64,000 nt of DNA from Collinsella sp. TF06-26 (GCF_002232035.1 NZ_NKXR01000003.1:124001-188000); one strand, 5' to 3'. Shown: positions 51,645 through 60,869, numbered from the stretch's first letter. Translations and numbers: made by a program. Notes: generated by a model not told the origin, from the sequence alone.

Positions 51645-52216
51645 TACTCATCGCCTCCCTTCGGGGCGTCGGCGGCAGCAGCCTCGGCATCGTCCTCGAC
51701 CTCGAGCTCGCGAGCGAGCTGGTCGACGACGGCCTTGCGCTTGCGGGGACGACGGGCGTAGAGGTCAGCCGTCGTGGGCTCTGCCGGCTCGGGCTTGGGC
51801 TCTGCAGCAGGCTCGGGCTCGACGGCAGCAGCAGGCTCTGTACCCTCGGCCTCATCAACAGCGCCTTCGCCCTCAGCAGCACCCTCGCTTGCGGCCTTCT
51901 CGGCAGCAAGACGGGCGCGACGCTCGGCAAAGGTCTCCTTCTTGGCGGGCGCTGCCGTCTCGGCGGCATCCTCGTCCACATCGGAATCGTCGTCGGTCGC
52001 AGCAGTCTTCTTGGGCTTGACCGGGGCCGACGCGGCCTCGCTCACCGGATCGATAATCTCGGACTGAACAACGGCCGTCATCTTTTCCTGCGTCTCGCGG
52101 AACTGACGGATGGCACGGCCGATCGTGCGGCCCATCTGCGGGAGCTTATCCGGGCCAAACAGCAAAAAGCCGAAGACCACGATGATCGCGAGCTCACCCT
52201 CTCCAATACCAAACAC
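51644..52216 (-). CDS. TatA/TatB-family translocase subunit with a long tail
   Basis: About 190 residues. The N-terminal membrane helix and hinge (VFGIGEGELAIIVVFGFLLF GPDKLPQMGRTIG) are typical. The tail is long, Ala/Glu/Pro-rich, probably disordered. The start is probably GTG at 52216, with GGAGGT four bases before. TatB is likelier than TatA because of the position next to tatC and the length. Confidence 0.85.
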   Translation of the reverse strand: MFGIGEGELAIIVVFGFLLFGPDKLPQMGRTIGRAIRQFRETQEKMTAVVQSEIIDPVSEAASAPVKPKKTAATDDDSDVDEDAAETAAPAKKETFAERRARLAAEKAASEGAAEGEGAVDEAEGTEPAAAVEPEPAAEPKPEPAEPTTADLYARRPRKRKAVVDQLARELEVEDDAEAAAADAPKGGDE

Positions 52217-52297
52217 ACATACCTCCAAGGCTCGATGTGAGTCGAGCCCGCACCGCGCCATTCGGCCGGAACTCGTCTATTCATTCGGTCAAGTATA

Positions 52298-52328
52298 GCG
52301 CCCGGACGCCAAAACGTCCGAGCGCATC
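52298..52328 (-). terminator. Hairpin downstream of the STAS gene
   Basis: GCGCCCGGACG and CGTCCGAGCGC pair with a 6-nt loop. No clear T-run, so it is a weak candidate. Confidence 0.45.
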
Positions 52329-52369
52329 ACAAACATATGCCAAACGGCACGCCCTTTTGGGGGCAAAGA

Positions 52370-52684
52370 TTATGCAGCGGTGATCGAAATCTCCTGGTCG
52401 ACGCCCAACAGCTGAACCACGCGCATCACCGGGGGCTGCACGTTGACGCAGCTAAAACGCTTACCATGATCAGCTGCGTGGTGTGCGGCGCCCACAAGCA
52501 CGCCAATGCCCGTCGAATCGATGTAGCTCACCTGGGCAAAATCGAGCTCAACGGCCTCAGTGGGCTGCTCGAGCGCCAGGTCGATGGCATTGCGCAGGCT
52601 ATCGGCGTTAGAGATATCGATCTCACCGGTCACCTTAATGGTGTAGAGCTCTGGCGTGGGGTTGGTGGAAATACCCAAATCCAT
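52370..52684 (-). CDS. STAS-domain anti-sigma factor antagonist
   Basis: 104 residues. The phosphorylatable serine is expected in QVSYIDSTGIGVLVGAAHHA; EIDISNADSLRNAIDLAL precedes it. Partner-switching proteins of this kind release a sigma factor by binding an anti-sigma kinase, which is not visible here. Confidence 0.9.
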   Translation of the reverse strand: MDLGISTNPTPELYTIKVTGEIDISNADSLRNAIDLALEQPTEAVELDFAQVSYIDSTGIGVLVGAAHHAADHGKRFSCVNVQPPVMRVVQLLGVDQEISITAA

Positions 52685-52750
52685 GTATACGCTCCTTTAC
52701 GTATCGAAAGTGCGGATAGTACTAGGCGCGGACTTGCGGGGCCCTACGCG

Positions 52751-54055
52751 TTAGGCGCGCTCGGCACGCGCAAGCTCGGCAGCGACGAGCTTGACAGCCA
52801 GCACCAGCACATCGAGCGCAGCCTCCAGGTCCTCGACCGTGGGATAGCTCGGCGCGATGCGGATGTTGGTGTCGCGCGGATCCTTGCCATAAGGCCAGGT
52901 GGCACCAGCCGGCGTGAGCTTGACGCCCAGGTCGGCACAAAGCGCGGCGACCTTCTGGGCCGAGCCCTCGGGGCCATCGAAACTCACAAAGTAGCCGCCA
53001 TGGGGATGAGTCCAAGTGGCGCAACCCGTGTTACCCAAGCCCTCGGTGAGTTTACGCTCAACGGCCTCAAAGCGCGGGCGCAGGAACTCGGCATGCTTTT
53101 TCATGTGCTCCTTGACCGCCTCGATGGTGGGAAGGAAACGCACGTGACGCAGCTGGTTGAGCTTATCGGCGCTAATAAGACCGGCCTTCAGGCGCTTGGA
53201 GAACTCGGCGATGACCGCGGGGCTCGCACCGATAAAGCCGATGCCGGCGCCCGGGAAGGTGATCTTGGACGTCGAGGCAAAGGCCACCACGCGATCCTCG
53301 GTGCCCGCCGCGCGAGCGAGGTCAAAGATATTTGCGAGCTCGTCGGTCTCGTCGTACAGGTCGTGCACGCAGTAAGCGTTGTCCCAGAAGATGCGGAAAT
53401 CGGGCGCGGCCGTGGGCATCTCGACCAAGCGGCGCACAGTGTCCTCGCTAAAGGTGATGCCCGTGGGGTTGGAATACTTGGGCACGCACCAGATACCCTT
53501 GATGGAATCGTCGGCGGCAACCAGGCGCTCGATCTCGTCCATGTCGGGGCCGTTGTCGGTCATCGCGACGGGGACGTTCTCGATGCCCAGATCGGCGGTG
53601 ATGCCAAAGTGGCGATCGTAGCCGGGAACAGGGCACAGGAACTTGACCTTCTTGCCGTCGTGCGCTGCCTCGTAAGCCTCCCAAGGGTCGCTGCCGCACG
53701 AGCCGCAACGCCAGAACATACCGGCGATATCGTGCTCGATCAGCAGGCTCGATGAGCCCAGTACGAGCGTCTGCTCGGCAGGACAACCCAGGAACTCCCC
53801 CGCCAGCTTGCGTGCCGAGGGAATGCCCTCAAAGCAGCCGTAGTTGGAGCAGTCGACGTTGCCGTCATGCAGATCGGCATCGGCATTGAGGATATCGAGC
53901 ATGGGTCGAGAGATGTCCACCTGGGAGGGCGACGGCTTGCCGCGGGCCATGTCGAGCGCCAGGCCCTTGGCCTTGACCTCGGCGACCTCGGCTTTGAGCG
54001 CCTCGATGGCGGCATCGAGTTCGGTGGTTTCCATCTTCTGGTAGATCGTCTGCAT
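52751..54055 (-). CDS. Class I aminotransferase (MocR-like/alanine-type)
   Basis: 434 residues, PLP-dependent. The aspartate-binding region WCVPKYSNPTGITFSED, the NAYCVHDL segment and the Schiff-base lysine in STSKITFPGAGIGF are clear. The layout with LALDMARGKPSPSQVDISRP at the N-terminus matches the aminotransferase family PF12897. Substrate not known. Confidence 0.88.
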   Translation of the reverse strand: MQTIYQKMETTELDAAIEALKAEVAEVKAKGLALDMARGKPSPSQVDISRPMLDILNADADLHDGNVDCSNYGCFEGIPSARKLAGEFLGCPAEQTLVLGSSSLLIEHDIAGMFWRCGSCGSDPWEAYEAAHDGKKVKFLCPVPGYDRHFGITADLGIENVPVAMTDNGPDMDEIERLVAADDSIKGIWCVPKYSNPTGITFSEDTVRRLVEMPTAAPDFRIFWDNAYCVHDLYDETDELANIFDLARAAGTEDRVVAFASTSKITFPGAGIGFIGASPAVIAEFSKRLKAGLISADKLNQLRHVRFLPTIEAVKEHMKKHAEFLRPRFEAVERKLTEGLGNTGCATWTHPHGGYFVSFDGPEGSAQKVAALCADLGVKLTPAGATWPYGKDPRDTNIRIAPSYPTVEDLEAALDVLVLAVKLVAAELARAERA

Positions 54056-54205
54056 GGGGTGCGACCTTTCGCGAAGCGGTACGTTGCAGTTCGTCTAAGT
54101 ATAGACCGCCATCGTCGCAACGTTATGAAGCCGTGATAGATTAAGTTCATCGCAATCAATTACGAATCGCCGCGCATGCCGGTGTGGTGCGCCCAAGGAG
54201 GCACT

Positions 54206-54460
54206 ATGGAATACGGATCGATCCAGGCCGAGGAATTCGGCGACCTGCAGCGCCTGGTCGACGGACTGTTTTACGGCCGCCACGCCATCGACCGCCTGGA
54301 TCTGATCGTACAGGCCGAAATCTTGGACCTAGCGCCCGACCTCATGGAGATCGTCAACTTGCTGCCGCCCGGCTATTACGACCGTCAGTCCCTTTGCGAC
54401 CAGCTTAACTCGGCCCTAGCCGCCCACGGCTGGGGCGCCGTCTACGGCACCGTGGAATAA
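54206..54460 (+). CDS. Small conserved-looking protein of unknown function
   Basis: 84 residues (MEYGSIQAEEFGDLQRLVDG…), helical, with MEIVNLLPPGYYDRQSLCDQ. CAAGGAGGCACT gives a strong start. Divergent from the aminotransferase gene. No family recognised. Confidence 0.7.
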   Translation: MEYGSIQAEEFGDLQRLVDGLFYGRHAIDRLDLIVQAEILDLAPDLMEIVNLLPPGYYDRQSLCDQLNSALAAHGWGAVYGTVE

Positions 54461-54520
54461 ACCTCGAGGCCGACGATTTGGCCCGTTTCCCAACCCTGGC
54501 GAGGCTTGTTTTAGGGCTTG

Positions 54521-54751
54521 TGGCCAAAAAAGGGCAAATATGAGTACTGCTACCTTTTTAGTAGCAGCGATTAGGCCCCAAATCGGCGTTTTTGTACCTG
54601 GATTTTCTTTTCGAGCAGTGGCTATCGCCAAATTGGAGTCAAGCGATTACTTGTTAACATACAGATAACATGATTGTGTTCATTATTTTCCACACCTAAA
54701 ATGAAACGCCGTTTGTGACAGTACTCACAAACGGCGTTTTTTGACCACTGG
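54521..54751. repeat. GAGTACTG-family inverted repeat element, copy 2
   Basis: The left arm (GGCCAAAAAAGGGCAAATAT, GAGTACTGC) is nearly identical to copy 1, with inner stem CTGCTAC/GTAGCAG. The right arm (about 54718-54751) is diverged and contains its own perfect hairpin AACGCCGTTTGTGA/TCACAAACGGCGTT at 54706-54739 with a following T-run. It could end transcription on the plus strand. It occupies the 372-bp gap before nhaA. Confidence 0.75.
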
Positions 54752-54832
54752 CGTGTCTGGCAGGCGGCAAGTACCGCCCGAATCCGCATTTTGAACGCGC
54801 CCGAATCGGTTCTGGAGCCGGTTTTCGCGCTC

Positions 54833-56191
54833 TTACTCGTCCTTGTGCGCGGGGTGTTTGCAGACCACGCTCATGTAGATCATGCCGAGCACGGCAGCGG
54901 TGACCGAACCGGCAAGAATAGCGGCCTTGGCAGCCAGGACCTCGAACTGGGCCGTCGGGAAGGCGAGGCCGCTGATGAGGATCGACATGGTAAAGCCGAT
55001 GCCGCCCAGAATGCCCACGCCGGCGATCATGTGCCAGTTAACATTGTGCGGCAACTGGCAAACCTTGAGCTTAACCAGGGCGAACGTCATGCCAAAGATG
55101 CCGATCGGCTTGCCCAGCAGCATGCCAAAGTACACGCCGAGCGTCACCGAGTCGGTGAGCAGCGTGCTCATGTCCACGCCCACCAGGCGAACCTGTGCGT
55201 TGACAAACGCGAAGATCGGCAGGATCACAAAGTTGACCGGCGTGGAGATTAGGCGCTCCATACGGATGAGCGGCGGGGTGACGCGGTGCATGACGCGCTC
55301 GACCTTGGTGGTCGAGACGGTAAAGTCGTGCTGGCCCAGGATGTGTGCCTCGTCGTCGTAGCGGTCGTCGAGCAACGGCAGGCACTCGCCCAACCAATCG
55401 GTGAGACTATCGAGTTTGACGCCGCACTTGGCCGGGATGGTAAAGGCCAAGATGACGCCAGCGAGCGTAGCGTGCACGCCGCTCTTGAACATGCAGAACC
55501 ACAGCAGCAGGCCCAACACCGAATACGGGGCAAGGCGGTAGTGCTGCGTCTTGTTGAGCCACACGAGCGCGCACGTCACGACCGCGGCGGCACCCAGCCA
55601 AAACGGGTTGGGGCTCTGACCGTAGAAGATGGCGATGGCGGCGATGGAGATGAGGTCGTCGGCGATGGCGAGCGTCGAGAAGAACACGCGCACGCCGTTG
55701 GGCACGCGGTTGCCCAAAAGCGACAGCACGCCCAGCGCAAAGGCAATATCGGTTGCCATGGGGATAGCCCAACCGTTGCGGGCGCCGGCATGGTTAAAGA
55801 TCAGGTAGATGCAGGCGGGAACAACGACGCCGCCCACGGCCGCCAGCATGGGAAGCATGGCCTGACGCGGATTCTTGAGCTCGCCGACCGTCATCTCGTA
55901 CTTGAGCTCGATGCCCACCAGCAAAAAGAAGATCGCCATGAGGAAGTCGTTGACGAAAAGCTCAACGGTGAGACCGGCCGTAAGGTTGCCCAGACCCACA
56001 TACAGCGGGGTCTCCAAAAAGTGATGAATGGCCTCGTAGGCATCGGTGTTGGCACAGATGACGGCGGCGATGGCGGCGATCACCATGACGGCGGCGGAAA
56101 TCGTGCCGTTCTCGGCAATGCGCTCCCAAATGTCGTGACGCTCAAAACGCTTGCGCTCACGGGTGTTGAACAGCTGCTCGGTTGCTGCCAT
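54833..56191 (-). CDS. nhaA: Na+/H+ antiporter NhaA
   Basis: 452 residues, about 12 membrane helices. NDFLMAIFFLLVGIELKYEM, the PMATDIAFALGVLSLLG segment and the ion-binding aspartate pair in IADDLISIAAIAIFY are diagnostic. The middle contains a hydrophilic segment (LPLLDDRYDDEAHILGQHDF) that is larger than usual. The start at 56191 follows AAAGGAGCCGCCC. Confidence 0.93.
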   Translation of the reverse strand: MAATEQLFNTRERKRFERHDIWERIAENGTISAAVMVIAAIAAVICANTDAYEAIHHFLETPLYVGLGNLTAGLTVELFVNDFLMAIFFLLVGIELKYEMTVGELKNPRQAMLPMLAAVGGVVVPACIYLIFNHAGARNGWAIPMATDIAFALGVLSLLGNRVPNGVRVFFSTLAIADDLISIAAIAIFYGQSPNPFWLGAAAVVTCALVWLNKTQHYRLAPYSVLGLLLWFCMFKSGVHATLAGVILAFTIPAKCGVKLDSLTDWLGECLPLLDDRYDDEAHILGQHDFTVSTTKVERVMHRVTPPLIRMERLISTPVNFVILPIFAFVNAQVRLVGVDMSTLLTDSVTLGVYFGMLLGKPIGIFGMTFALVKLKVCQLPHNVNWHMIAGVGILGGIGFTMSILISGLAFPTAQFEVLAAKAAILAGSVTAAVLGMIYMSVVCKHPAHKDE

Positions 56192-56398
56192 GGGCGGCTC
56201 CTTTCGCGGGAAGGTTCCCGTCTTAAAAAAGCACGGCCCGCCCAAATGGCGGCGCCGCGCTCCAACGTATTACGCTTGCATCTAGCCTACCCTGCGCGAC
56301 AAACGCGCAAGCGCGGCCGAAAAGCGGAACCACAGGTTGAACATTATTTGCTCAACGGTGCGAGCGCCCCTGTCCAATAGGGGACGCGGTCCCGCGCA

Positions 56399-56440
56399 CA
56401 AAAAACGACCGGAGCGCGGGGCGTCCGCGGTCCGGTCGTC
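56399..56440 (-). terminator. Terminator of ppaC
   Basis: ACGACCGGACCGC pairs with a GCGCTCCGGTCGT-type arm, followed by TTTTTTG on the minus strand. Confidence 0.8.
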
Positions 56441-56459
56441 GGTGTTAGGTCAACAAAAC

Positions 56460-57383
56460 CTAGCAGGCGGCCATAATGGGGGCAGCGACCTGCTTCTTGC
56501 GGGAAAGGACGCCCGGCATCCAGACGCCGTCGTGCTCGTCAGCGATGCCCAGGCCCTTCTGAGCGGCCTCGGTCTCACCCTCGAGCAGGACCTGCGAGCC
56601 CTCCTCCATGATGTCGGTGATGCACAGGACGATGCCGTCGGCACCCTTCTCGGCGGCATAGGCGCGCATGGCCTCGCGGATCTCGTCGATCATGCCGAGA
56701 GCGCGGCTCTTGTCGACAGTCTCGTACTGGCCGATGAGCAGCTTCTTGCCGGCGGGCTCGAACATCTTGATGTCGTTGCCGACCATCTGGGCTGCGGTAA
56801 AGGAGCCGGACGGACGGGTGAGGAAGACCTCCATGCCAAACTTGACCGGGTCGACGCCCACCTGCTCGCCGAGCTTAGCAGCGACGGCGCGGTCGACATC
56901 GGTGGTGGTGGGGCTCTTGAGCATGAGCGTGTCGGTCATCATGGCCGAGAGCAGCAGCTTGGCCTGAACGTCGGAAAGCTCAACGCCGAGCACGCCGGCG
57001 AGCTTGGTGACGATGGTGCAGCTGGAGCCCCAGGGCAGGCAGATGTAGTGCAGCGGACCGGCAGTCTCGAAGTCGCCGATGCGGTGATGGTCGACAACGC
57101 CAAAGACCGTGGCGTCCTTAAGGCCGGCGACGGACTGGGCGGACTCGTTGTGGTCGGTGAGGACGACGAGCTGACCGGCCTCGACGGACTCGATCACGCG
57201 GGGCTCGGCAATGCCGGCGTCGGCGAGCAGCTTGGCGGACTCGGCCGGAAGCTGGCCCAGCGCGCAGGCCTCGTAGGTGTTGCCGGCAAACTCAACCCAG
57301 TTGAGCAGCTGGGACAGGACGACGGCGCTCATGATGGCGTCGTTATCGGGGTTCTGGTGACCAAAGACAAGAACGTTTGCCAT
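56460..57383 (-). CDS. ppaC: Manganese-dependent (family II) inorganic pyrophosphatase
   Basis: 307 residues of the DHH/DHHA2 family. VFGHQNPDNDAIMSAV is a variant of the GHxNPDTDS motif. The VVDHHRIGDF signature, the MMTDTLMLKSPTTT segment and a conserved C-terminal RKKQVAAPI basic cluster complete the active site. It stands alone. It hydrolyses PPi to drive biosynthesis. Confidence 0.93.
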   Translation of the reverse strand: MANVLVFGHQNPDNDAIMSAVVLSQLLNWVEFAGNTYEACALGQLPAESAKLLADAGIAEPRVIESVEAGQLVVLTDHNESAQSVAGLKDATVFGVVDHHRIGDFETAGPLHYICLPWGSSCTIVTKLAGVLGVELSDVQAKLLLSAMMTDTLMLKSPTTTDVDRAVAAKLGEQVGVDPVKFGMEVFLTRPSGSFTAAQMVGNDIKMFEPAGKKLLIGQYETVDKSRALGMIDEIREAMRAYAAEKGADGIVLCITDIMEEGSQVLLEGETEAAQKGLGIADEHDGVWMPGVLSRKKQVAAPIMAAC

Positions 57384-57486
57384 GGATTTCCTCCACTTGA
57401 TATGTGTACTTGGACGTAGCTATGGTAGCACGCTGGCGCCGAGCCTTCTGGGACGGAAGGGCCGCGGCGCAATTTGGGGCAGGTGC

Positions 57487-57548
57487 CGGGGCCAAGGCTG
57501 TCCCTTTTGCACCATATTGGTGCAAAGTAACCTGACCCCCTTGCACCA
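57487..57548. repeat. GTCCCTTTT-family palindromic repeat (GGTGCA tag)
   Basis: TTTGCACCATATTGGTGCAAA forms a perfect central palindrome. The tag recurs as GGTGCC near 57483 and TTGCACC near 57541. The adjacent CTGTCCCTTTT word is also found in the hairpin at 58558-58597 with another tag. Confidence 0.6.
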
Positions 57549-57549
57549 G

Positions 57550-58503
57550 CTATTTGCCGGCGGCGCGCAGGGCTACGTAGGCGGCACCGATGATGCCGGC
57601 GTCGTTGCCGAGCGAGGCGACCTTAATGGGCGTCTCGCGCGAGGCAGAAAGCGCGTACTGCTTAAAGTGCTCGCGGACCTTGTCGAGGTAGACATCGGCC
57701 GAGGCGGATGCGCCGCCGCCGATCAGGAACATCTCGGGATCGACCACGTTGGCAATAAGCGCCAGTGCGCGGCCGAGATAGTCGGCCATGGTATCGGCCG
57801 CGGCCAGCGCGAGCTTGTCGCCCTCGCGGCAGGCCTGGAACACGTCCTTGGAATCAGAAGGCCCGGTGAGCTCGATGGGCTCGACGCCCGTCTTCTTGCA
57901 CTCGGCAAGGTAGTTGCTCACCACGCCGGTGGCGCTGGAATACTGCTCCAGATGGCCATGGCCGCCGCAGCCGCAGGTGCGCTCCTCTTCGGGGTTCAGG
58001 CACATGTGGCCAATCTCGCCGCCAGCGCCCACAACGCCCGATACCACGTCGCCGTTGACGATAACGCCGCCGCCCACGCCGGTACCGATGGTGACCATTA
58101 CCACGTTCTGTACGCCCTTGGCAGAGCCGAGCCAGGCCTCGCCCATGGCAGCGGCGTTGGCATCGTTCTCGTACTTAACGACCGCGTCGGGGCAGTGCTC
58201 CTGAATGGCAACTCTTAGCTCAGGCAGGTTAATGGCAATGTTGGCCTTGACCTTGGCATCGCCCGATGCCGGGATGGGGCACGGAACGGCCAGGCCAATA
58301 CCCGCCACAAAGGCGCGCGGAATCTGGGCCTTGGCGACCACCTGGTCGATAGCCTCGGTCACCGCGGCAAAGCCCGCAGCGTCAACGATGGGCGGCGTGG
58401 GCACGCTGGCCTTGGCCAACAGGTTACCGTCCTCGTCGAACAGGCCCTCCTTAACCGAAGTGCCGCCGACGTCAATGCCGATGTAATACTGCTTAGGTTC
58501 CAT
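57550..58503 (-). CDS. ROK-family glucokinase
   Basis: About 317 residues. ATP motif YIGIDVGGTSVKEGLFDEDG, the ENDANAAAMGE catalytic region, TIGTGVGGGV, and the zinc motif GHMCLNPEEERTCGCGGHGH are diagnostic of ROK kinases. Likely phosphorylates free glucose released by LacG. The start is 58503; AAAGGCGGGCTCCC precedes it. Confidence 0.9.
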   Translation of the reverse strand: MEPKQYYIGIDVGGTSVKEGLFDEDGNLLAKASVPTPPIVDAAGFAAVTEAIDQVVAKAQIPRAFVAGIGLAVPCPIPASGDAKVKANIAINLPELRVAIQEHCPDAVVKYENDANAAAMGEAWLGSAKGVQNVVMVTIGTGVGGGVIVNGDVVSGVVGAGGEIGHMCLNPEEERTCGCGGHGHLEQYSSATGVVSNYLAECKKTGVEPIELTGPSDSKDVFQACREGDKLALAAADTMADYLGRALALIANVVDPEMFLIGGGASASADVYLDKVREHFKQYALSASRETPIKVASLGNDAGIIGAAYVALRAAGK

Positions 58504-58557
58504 GGGAGCCCGCCTTTCTCGTTTAAACATTGCCTGTATAGTACCGCTCCCCAGGCA

Positions 58558-58597
58558 AAAACCTGCCAAAAAGGGACAGGTTTGTTTTGGCAGGTTT
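58558..58597. repeat. GTCCCTTTT-family hairpin (GGCAGGTT tag)
   Basis: AAACCTGCCAAAA and TTTTGGCAGGTTT form a perfect 13-bp stem. The loop AGGGACAGGTTTG repeats the tag. On the minus strand it reads CCTGTCCCTTTTTGG. It lies just upstream of the glucokinase gene. Confidence 0.65.
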
Positions 58598-58711
58598 CAT
58601 CTGGGAAAACGCAAGGCATGAGATTCGGTTCGCTGGGCGGCAAAACGGCCCAACCCCATCTTCGAGCCGATCAATTTGCTCAATACCACATTATTCGAAT
58701 GCATATTCATT

Positions 58712-58723
58712 TAGAGCGCTCTA
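58712..58723 (+). promoter_or_regulatory. Palindrome upstream of a GntR gene
   Basis: TAGAGCGCTCTA is a perfect 12-bp palindrome about 120 bp before the regulator at 58844. A self-binding site is possible. Confidence 0.4.
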
Positions 58724-58843
58724 GTTGATATAGAAAAGCGTTTTTTGATTATATCTTTCTCGAACTTTTCAAAAACGCAATAGGGATGCTTAGGCGTGGA
58801 CTATACTTTCGTTTGTACTCAATCAAGCCGGAAAGGAGGTTCC

Positions 58844-59563
58844 ATGATTCCCAAATACGAGGCAATAGCTGCAGATATCCGTCGAAGCATCGAGGACGGC
58901 GCTCTAAAGCCGGGCGACAAGCTGCCCACCGTCGTTGAGTTCTGCGAGCTCTATAGCGTTTCCAAAATCACCGTCAAACGAGCTGTTGAGCAGATTACCG
59001 ATGAAGGTCTTGTTACCAGCCGGCGCGGATCGGGCACCTACGTTAAGGACACGGCGGGGCTTCCCGGCCAGTCGTTTTTCCAGGGCAAGAACGATCGCTC
59101 CCAGGGCTTTTCGTATGAGCACCGCGGGGAGAAGGTGACCTCGGTGGTCTACGATTTCTCGATTGTCAATCCGCCAGCAGACGTCGCTGCCCAGCTGGGA
59201 ATTGCCGAGGACGACTTTGCCTATCACATCGTGCGCGTGCGCCAGGTCGACGAGAAGCCCATCGTTATCGAGTACACCTACATGCCCCTCGAGCTGATTC
59301 CGGGCCTTAAAAAGAAAGACCTGTATGGATCGGTCTACAGCTTCATCCGCAAGCAATGCGGGCTGAAGATTTCGAGCTTCCACCGCACCATTCGCGCCGT
59401 AGCGGCAACCGAGGAAGAGGCTGAGCGCCTGGACACCAAACCCGGCTCTCCCCTGCTCGAGCTCAACCAGATTGGCTTTTTGGATAGCGGCACCGCCTTT
59501 GAGCATTCGATCTCGCGCAACGTTGGTGACCGCTTTGAGCTGCACAACGTAACGTTGGCATAG
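58844..59563 (+). CDS. GntR-family (HutC) transcriptional regulator
   Basis: 239 residues. Winged-helix segment KLPTVVEFCELYSVSKITVKRAVEQ and a UTRA ligand domain (ITDEGLVTSRRGSGTYVKD between). AAAGGAGGTTCC gives a strong start at 58844. It precedes manA, so it may respond to a sugar phosphate. It shares the fold, not obvious identity, with the 26.0-kb regulator. Confidence 0.88.
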   Translation: MIPKYEAIAADIRRSIEDGALKPGDKLPTVVEFCELYSVSKITVKRAVEQITDEGLVTSRRGSGTYVKDTAGLPGQSFFQGKNDRSQGFSYEHRGEKVTSVVYDFSIVNPPADVAAQLGIAEDDFAYHIVRVRQVDEKPIVIEYTYMPLELIPGLKKKDLYGSVYSFIRKQCGLKISSFHRTIRAVAATEEEAERLDTKPGSPLLELNQIGFLDSGTAFEHSISRNVGDRFELHNVTLA

Positions 59564-59638
59564 GTTTTTGTAGTCATGCGGGCGCTCGTTACGGCTCGTT
59601 TAGAGTGGGCGGCCGCGCAACACCATGGGGGTATGAAC

Positions 59639-60571
59639 ATGTCCGATTTGATTAAACTGACGCCGATCTTTCACGAGAAGATCTGGGGCGGCCGCCAGCT
59701 CGAAACCGTATTTGGTTATGACATTCCCGAGGGTCCCATCGGTGAGTGCTGGGCCATCTCGGCACACCCCAACGGCGACTGCCAGATCGCTGAGGGCCCG
59801 TACGCCGGTCACACGCTGTCATGGCTGTGGGCCGAGCACCGCGAGCTCTTTGGCAACTGCGAGGGCAAGGAGTTCCCGCTGCTCATTAAGATTCTAGACG
59901 CCAAGGACGACCTTTCGATCCAGATCCATCCCAATGACGAGTACGCCGCCGAGCACGAGAACGGCAGCCTGGGCAAAACCGAGTGCTGGTATGTACTGGA
60001 CTGCGAGCCCGGCGCCACGATCATCGTCGGACAGCGCGCGCACGACCGCGCCGAGGCCGCGCGTATGATCGAGGACGGCCGCTGGGACGACATGCTCAAC
60101 GTGCTGCCAATTCACAAGGGCGACTTTTTCCAGATTGATTCCGGTACCGTCCACGCCATCAAGACCGGCACGCTCATTTTAGAGACGCAGCAGTCGAGCG
60201 ACGTGACGTATCGCCTATACGACTACGAACGTCCCGGCACCGACGGAAAGCTGCGCCCACTTCACATTGAGCAGAGCCTGGATTGCATCAACTTTAACGC
60301 GCAGGCACCGACCGACGGTACCGTAACCGCGCGCAAGGTCGATGGCGTAACCGAGCTCGAGTCCAACCCCTGCTACACCGTCGATCGCGTGCGCGTCAAC
60401 GGCAGCAAGACCTTGGAGCAGCGCTGGCCCTTCATGTGCCTGTCAGTCATCGACGGCGAAGGCACCGTCTGCGGCGACCCCGTCCACAAGGGAAGCCACC
60501 TGCTAGCCCCGAGCACCGTCAGCTCCATCGACCTCGAAGGCAAGATGGAACTGATCATCAGCCACCTGTAA
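59639..60571 (+). CDS. manA: Mannose-6-phosphate isomerase, type I
   Basis: Zinc enzyme interconverting mannose 6-phosphate and fructose 6-phosphate; about 310 residues. IKILDAKDDLSIQIHPNDEY carries the zinc ligands, and DFFQIDSGTVHAIKTGTLIL is the second ligand region. Starts at 59639 (MSDLIKLTPIF) or 59633; GGGGGT lies before the first. It follows the GntR gene by about 75 bp. Confidence 0.93.
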   Translation: MSDLIKLTPIFHEKIWGGRQLETVFGYDIPEGPIGECWAISAHPNGDCQIAEGPYAGHTLSWLWAEHRELFGNCEGKEFPLLIKILDAKDDLSIQIHPNDEYAAEHENGSLGKTECWYVLDCEPGATIIVGQRAHDRAEAARMIEDGRWDDMLNVLPIHKGDFFQIDSGTVHAIKTGTLILETQQSSDVTYRLYDYERPGTDGKLRPLHIEQSLDCINFNAQAPTDGTVTARKVDGVTELESNPCYTVDRVRVNGSKTLEQRWPFMCLSVIDGEGTVCGDPVHKGSHLLAPSTVSSIDLEGKMELIISHL

Positions 60572-60588
60572 GCTACCGGTCCCCGAGC

Positions 60589-60719
60589 GCTCGCCGGAAC
60601 GGGGCGCGGGGTTTGGTCGCCTGCTCGGACAGTCCTGCTCGCACGGAGAGCACATTAAGTGCTCTCCGGCTCGTGCGGAACTCGCGATCGACCAAACCCC
60701 GCGCCCCGTCCCGGCGAGC
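60589..60719. repeat. Hairpin element with a conserved 70-nt core, copy 1
   Basis: 31-bp outer arms (60589-60619, 60689-60719) match except for one position, which is a T-G pair on the minus strand. The core (60620-60688) centres on GGAGAGCAC-ATTAA-GTGCTCTCC. Copy 2 at 60870-60999 carries the same core inverted, yet unrelated outer arms. It lies just after manA. Confidence 0.85.
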
Positions 60720-60751
60720 CTCCGACTAGCAACAACAATCACAACGCAACA

Positions 60752-60786
60752 AGGGGCTCCCCCGTTCATCAACGGAGGAGCCCCTT
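60752..60786. terminator. Hairpin between manA and pcrA
   Basis: CAAGGGGCTCC and GGAGCCCCTTG enclose a smaller pair CCGTT-CATC-AACGG. It is probably the terminator for manA, though T-runs are weak. Confidence 0.6.
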
Positions 60787-60869
60787 GCCATATCTAGCTA
60801 TCGGCCCACCCGGCTCTCCAGACCAAAAAACGAACGAGCAAAGCGACGTTCGCAAGCAGCGTTATCAAA

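Noticed and set aside
52337-53755. A 472-codon plus-strand frame over the STAS and aminotransferase genes
   Set aside because: It spans two genes on the other strand and a gap; composition is typical of antisense GC-rich frames.
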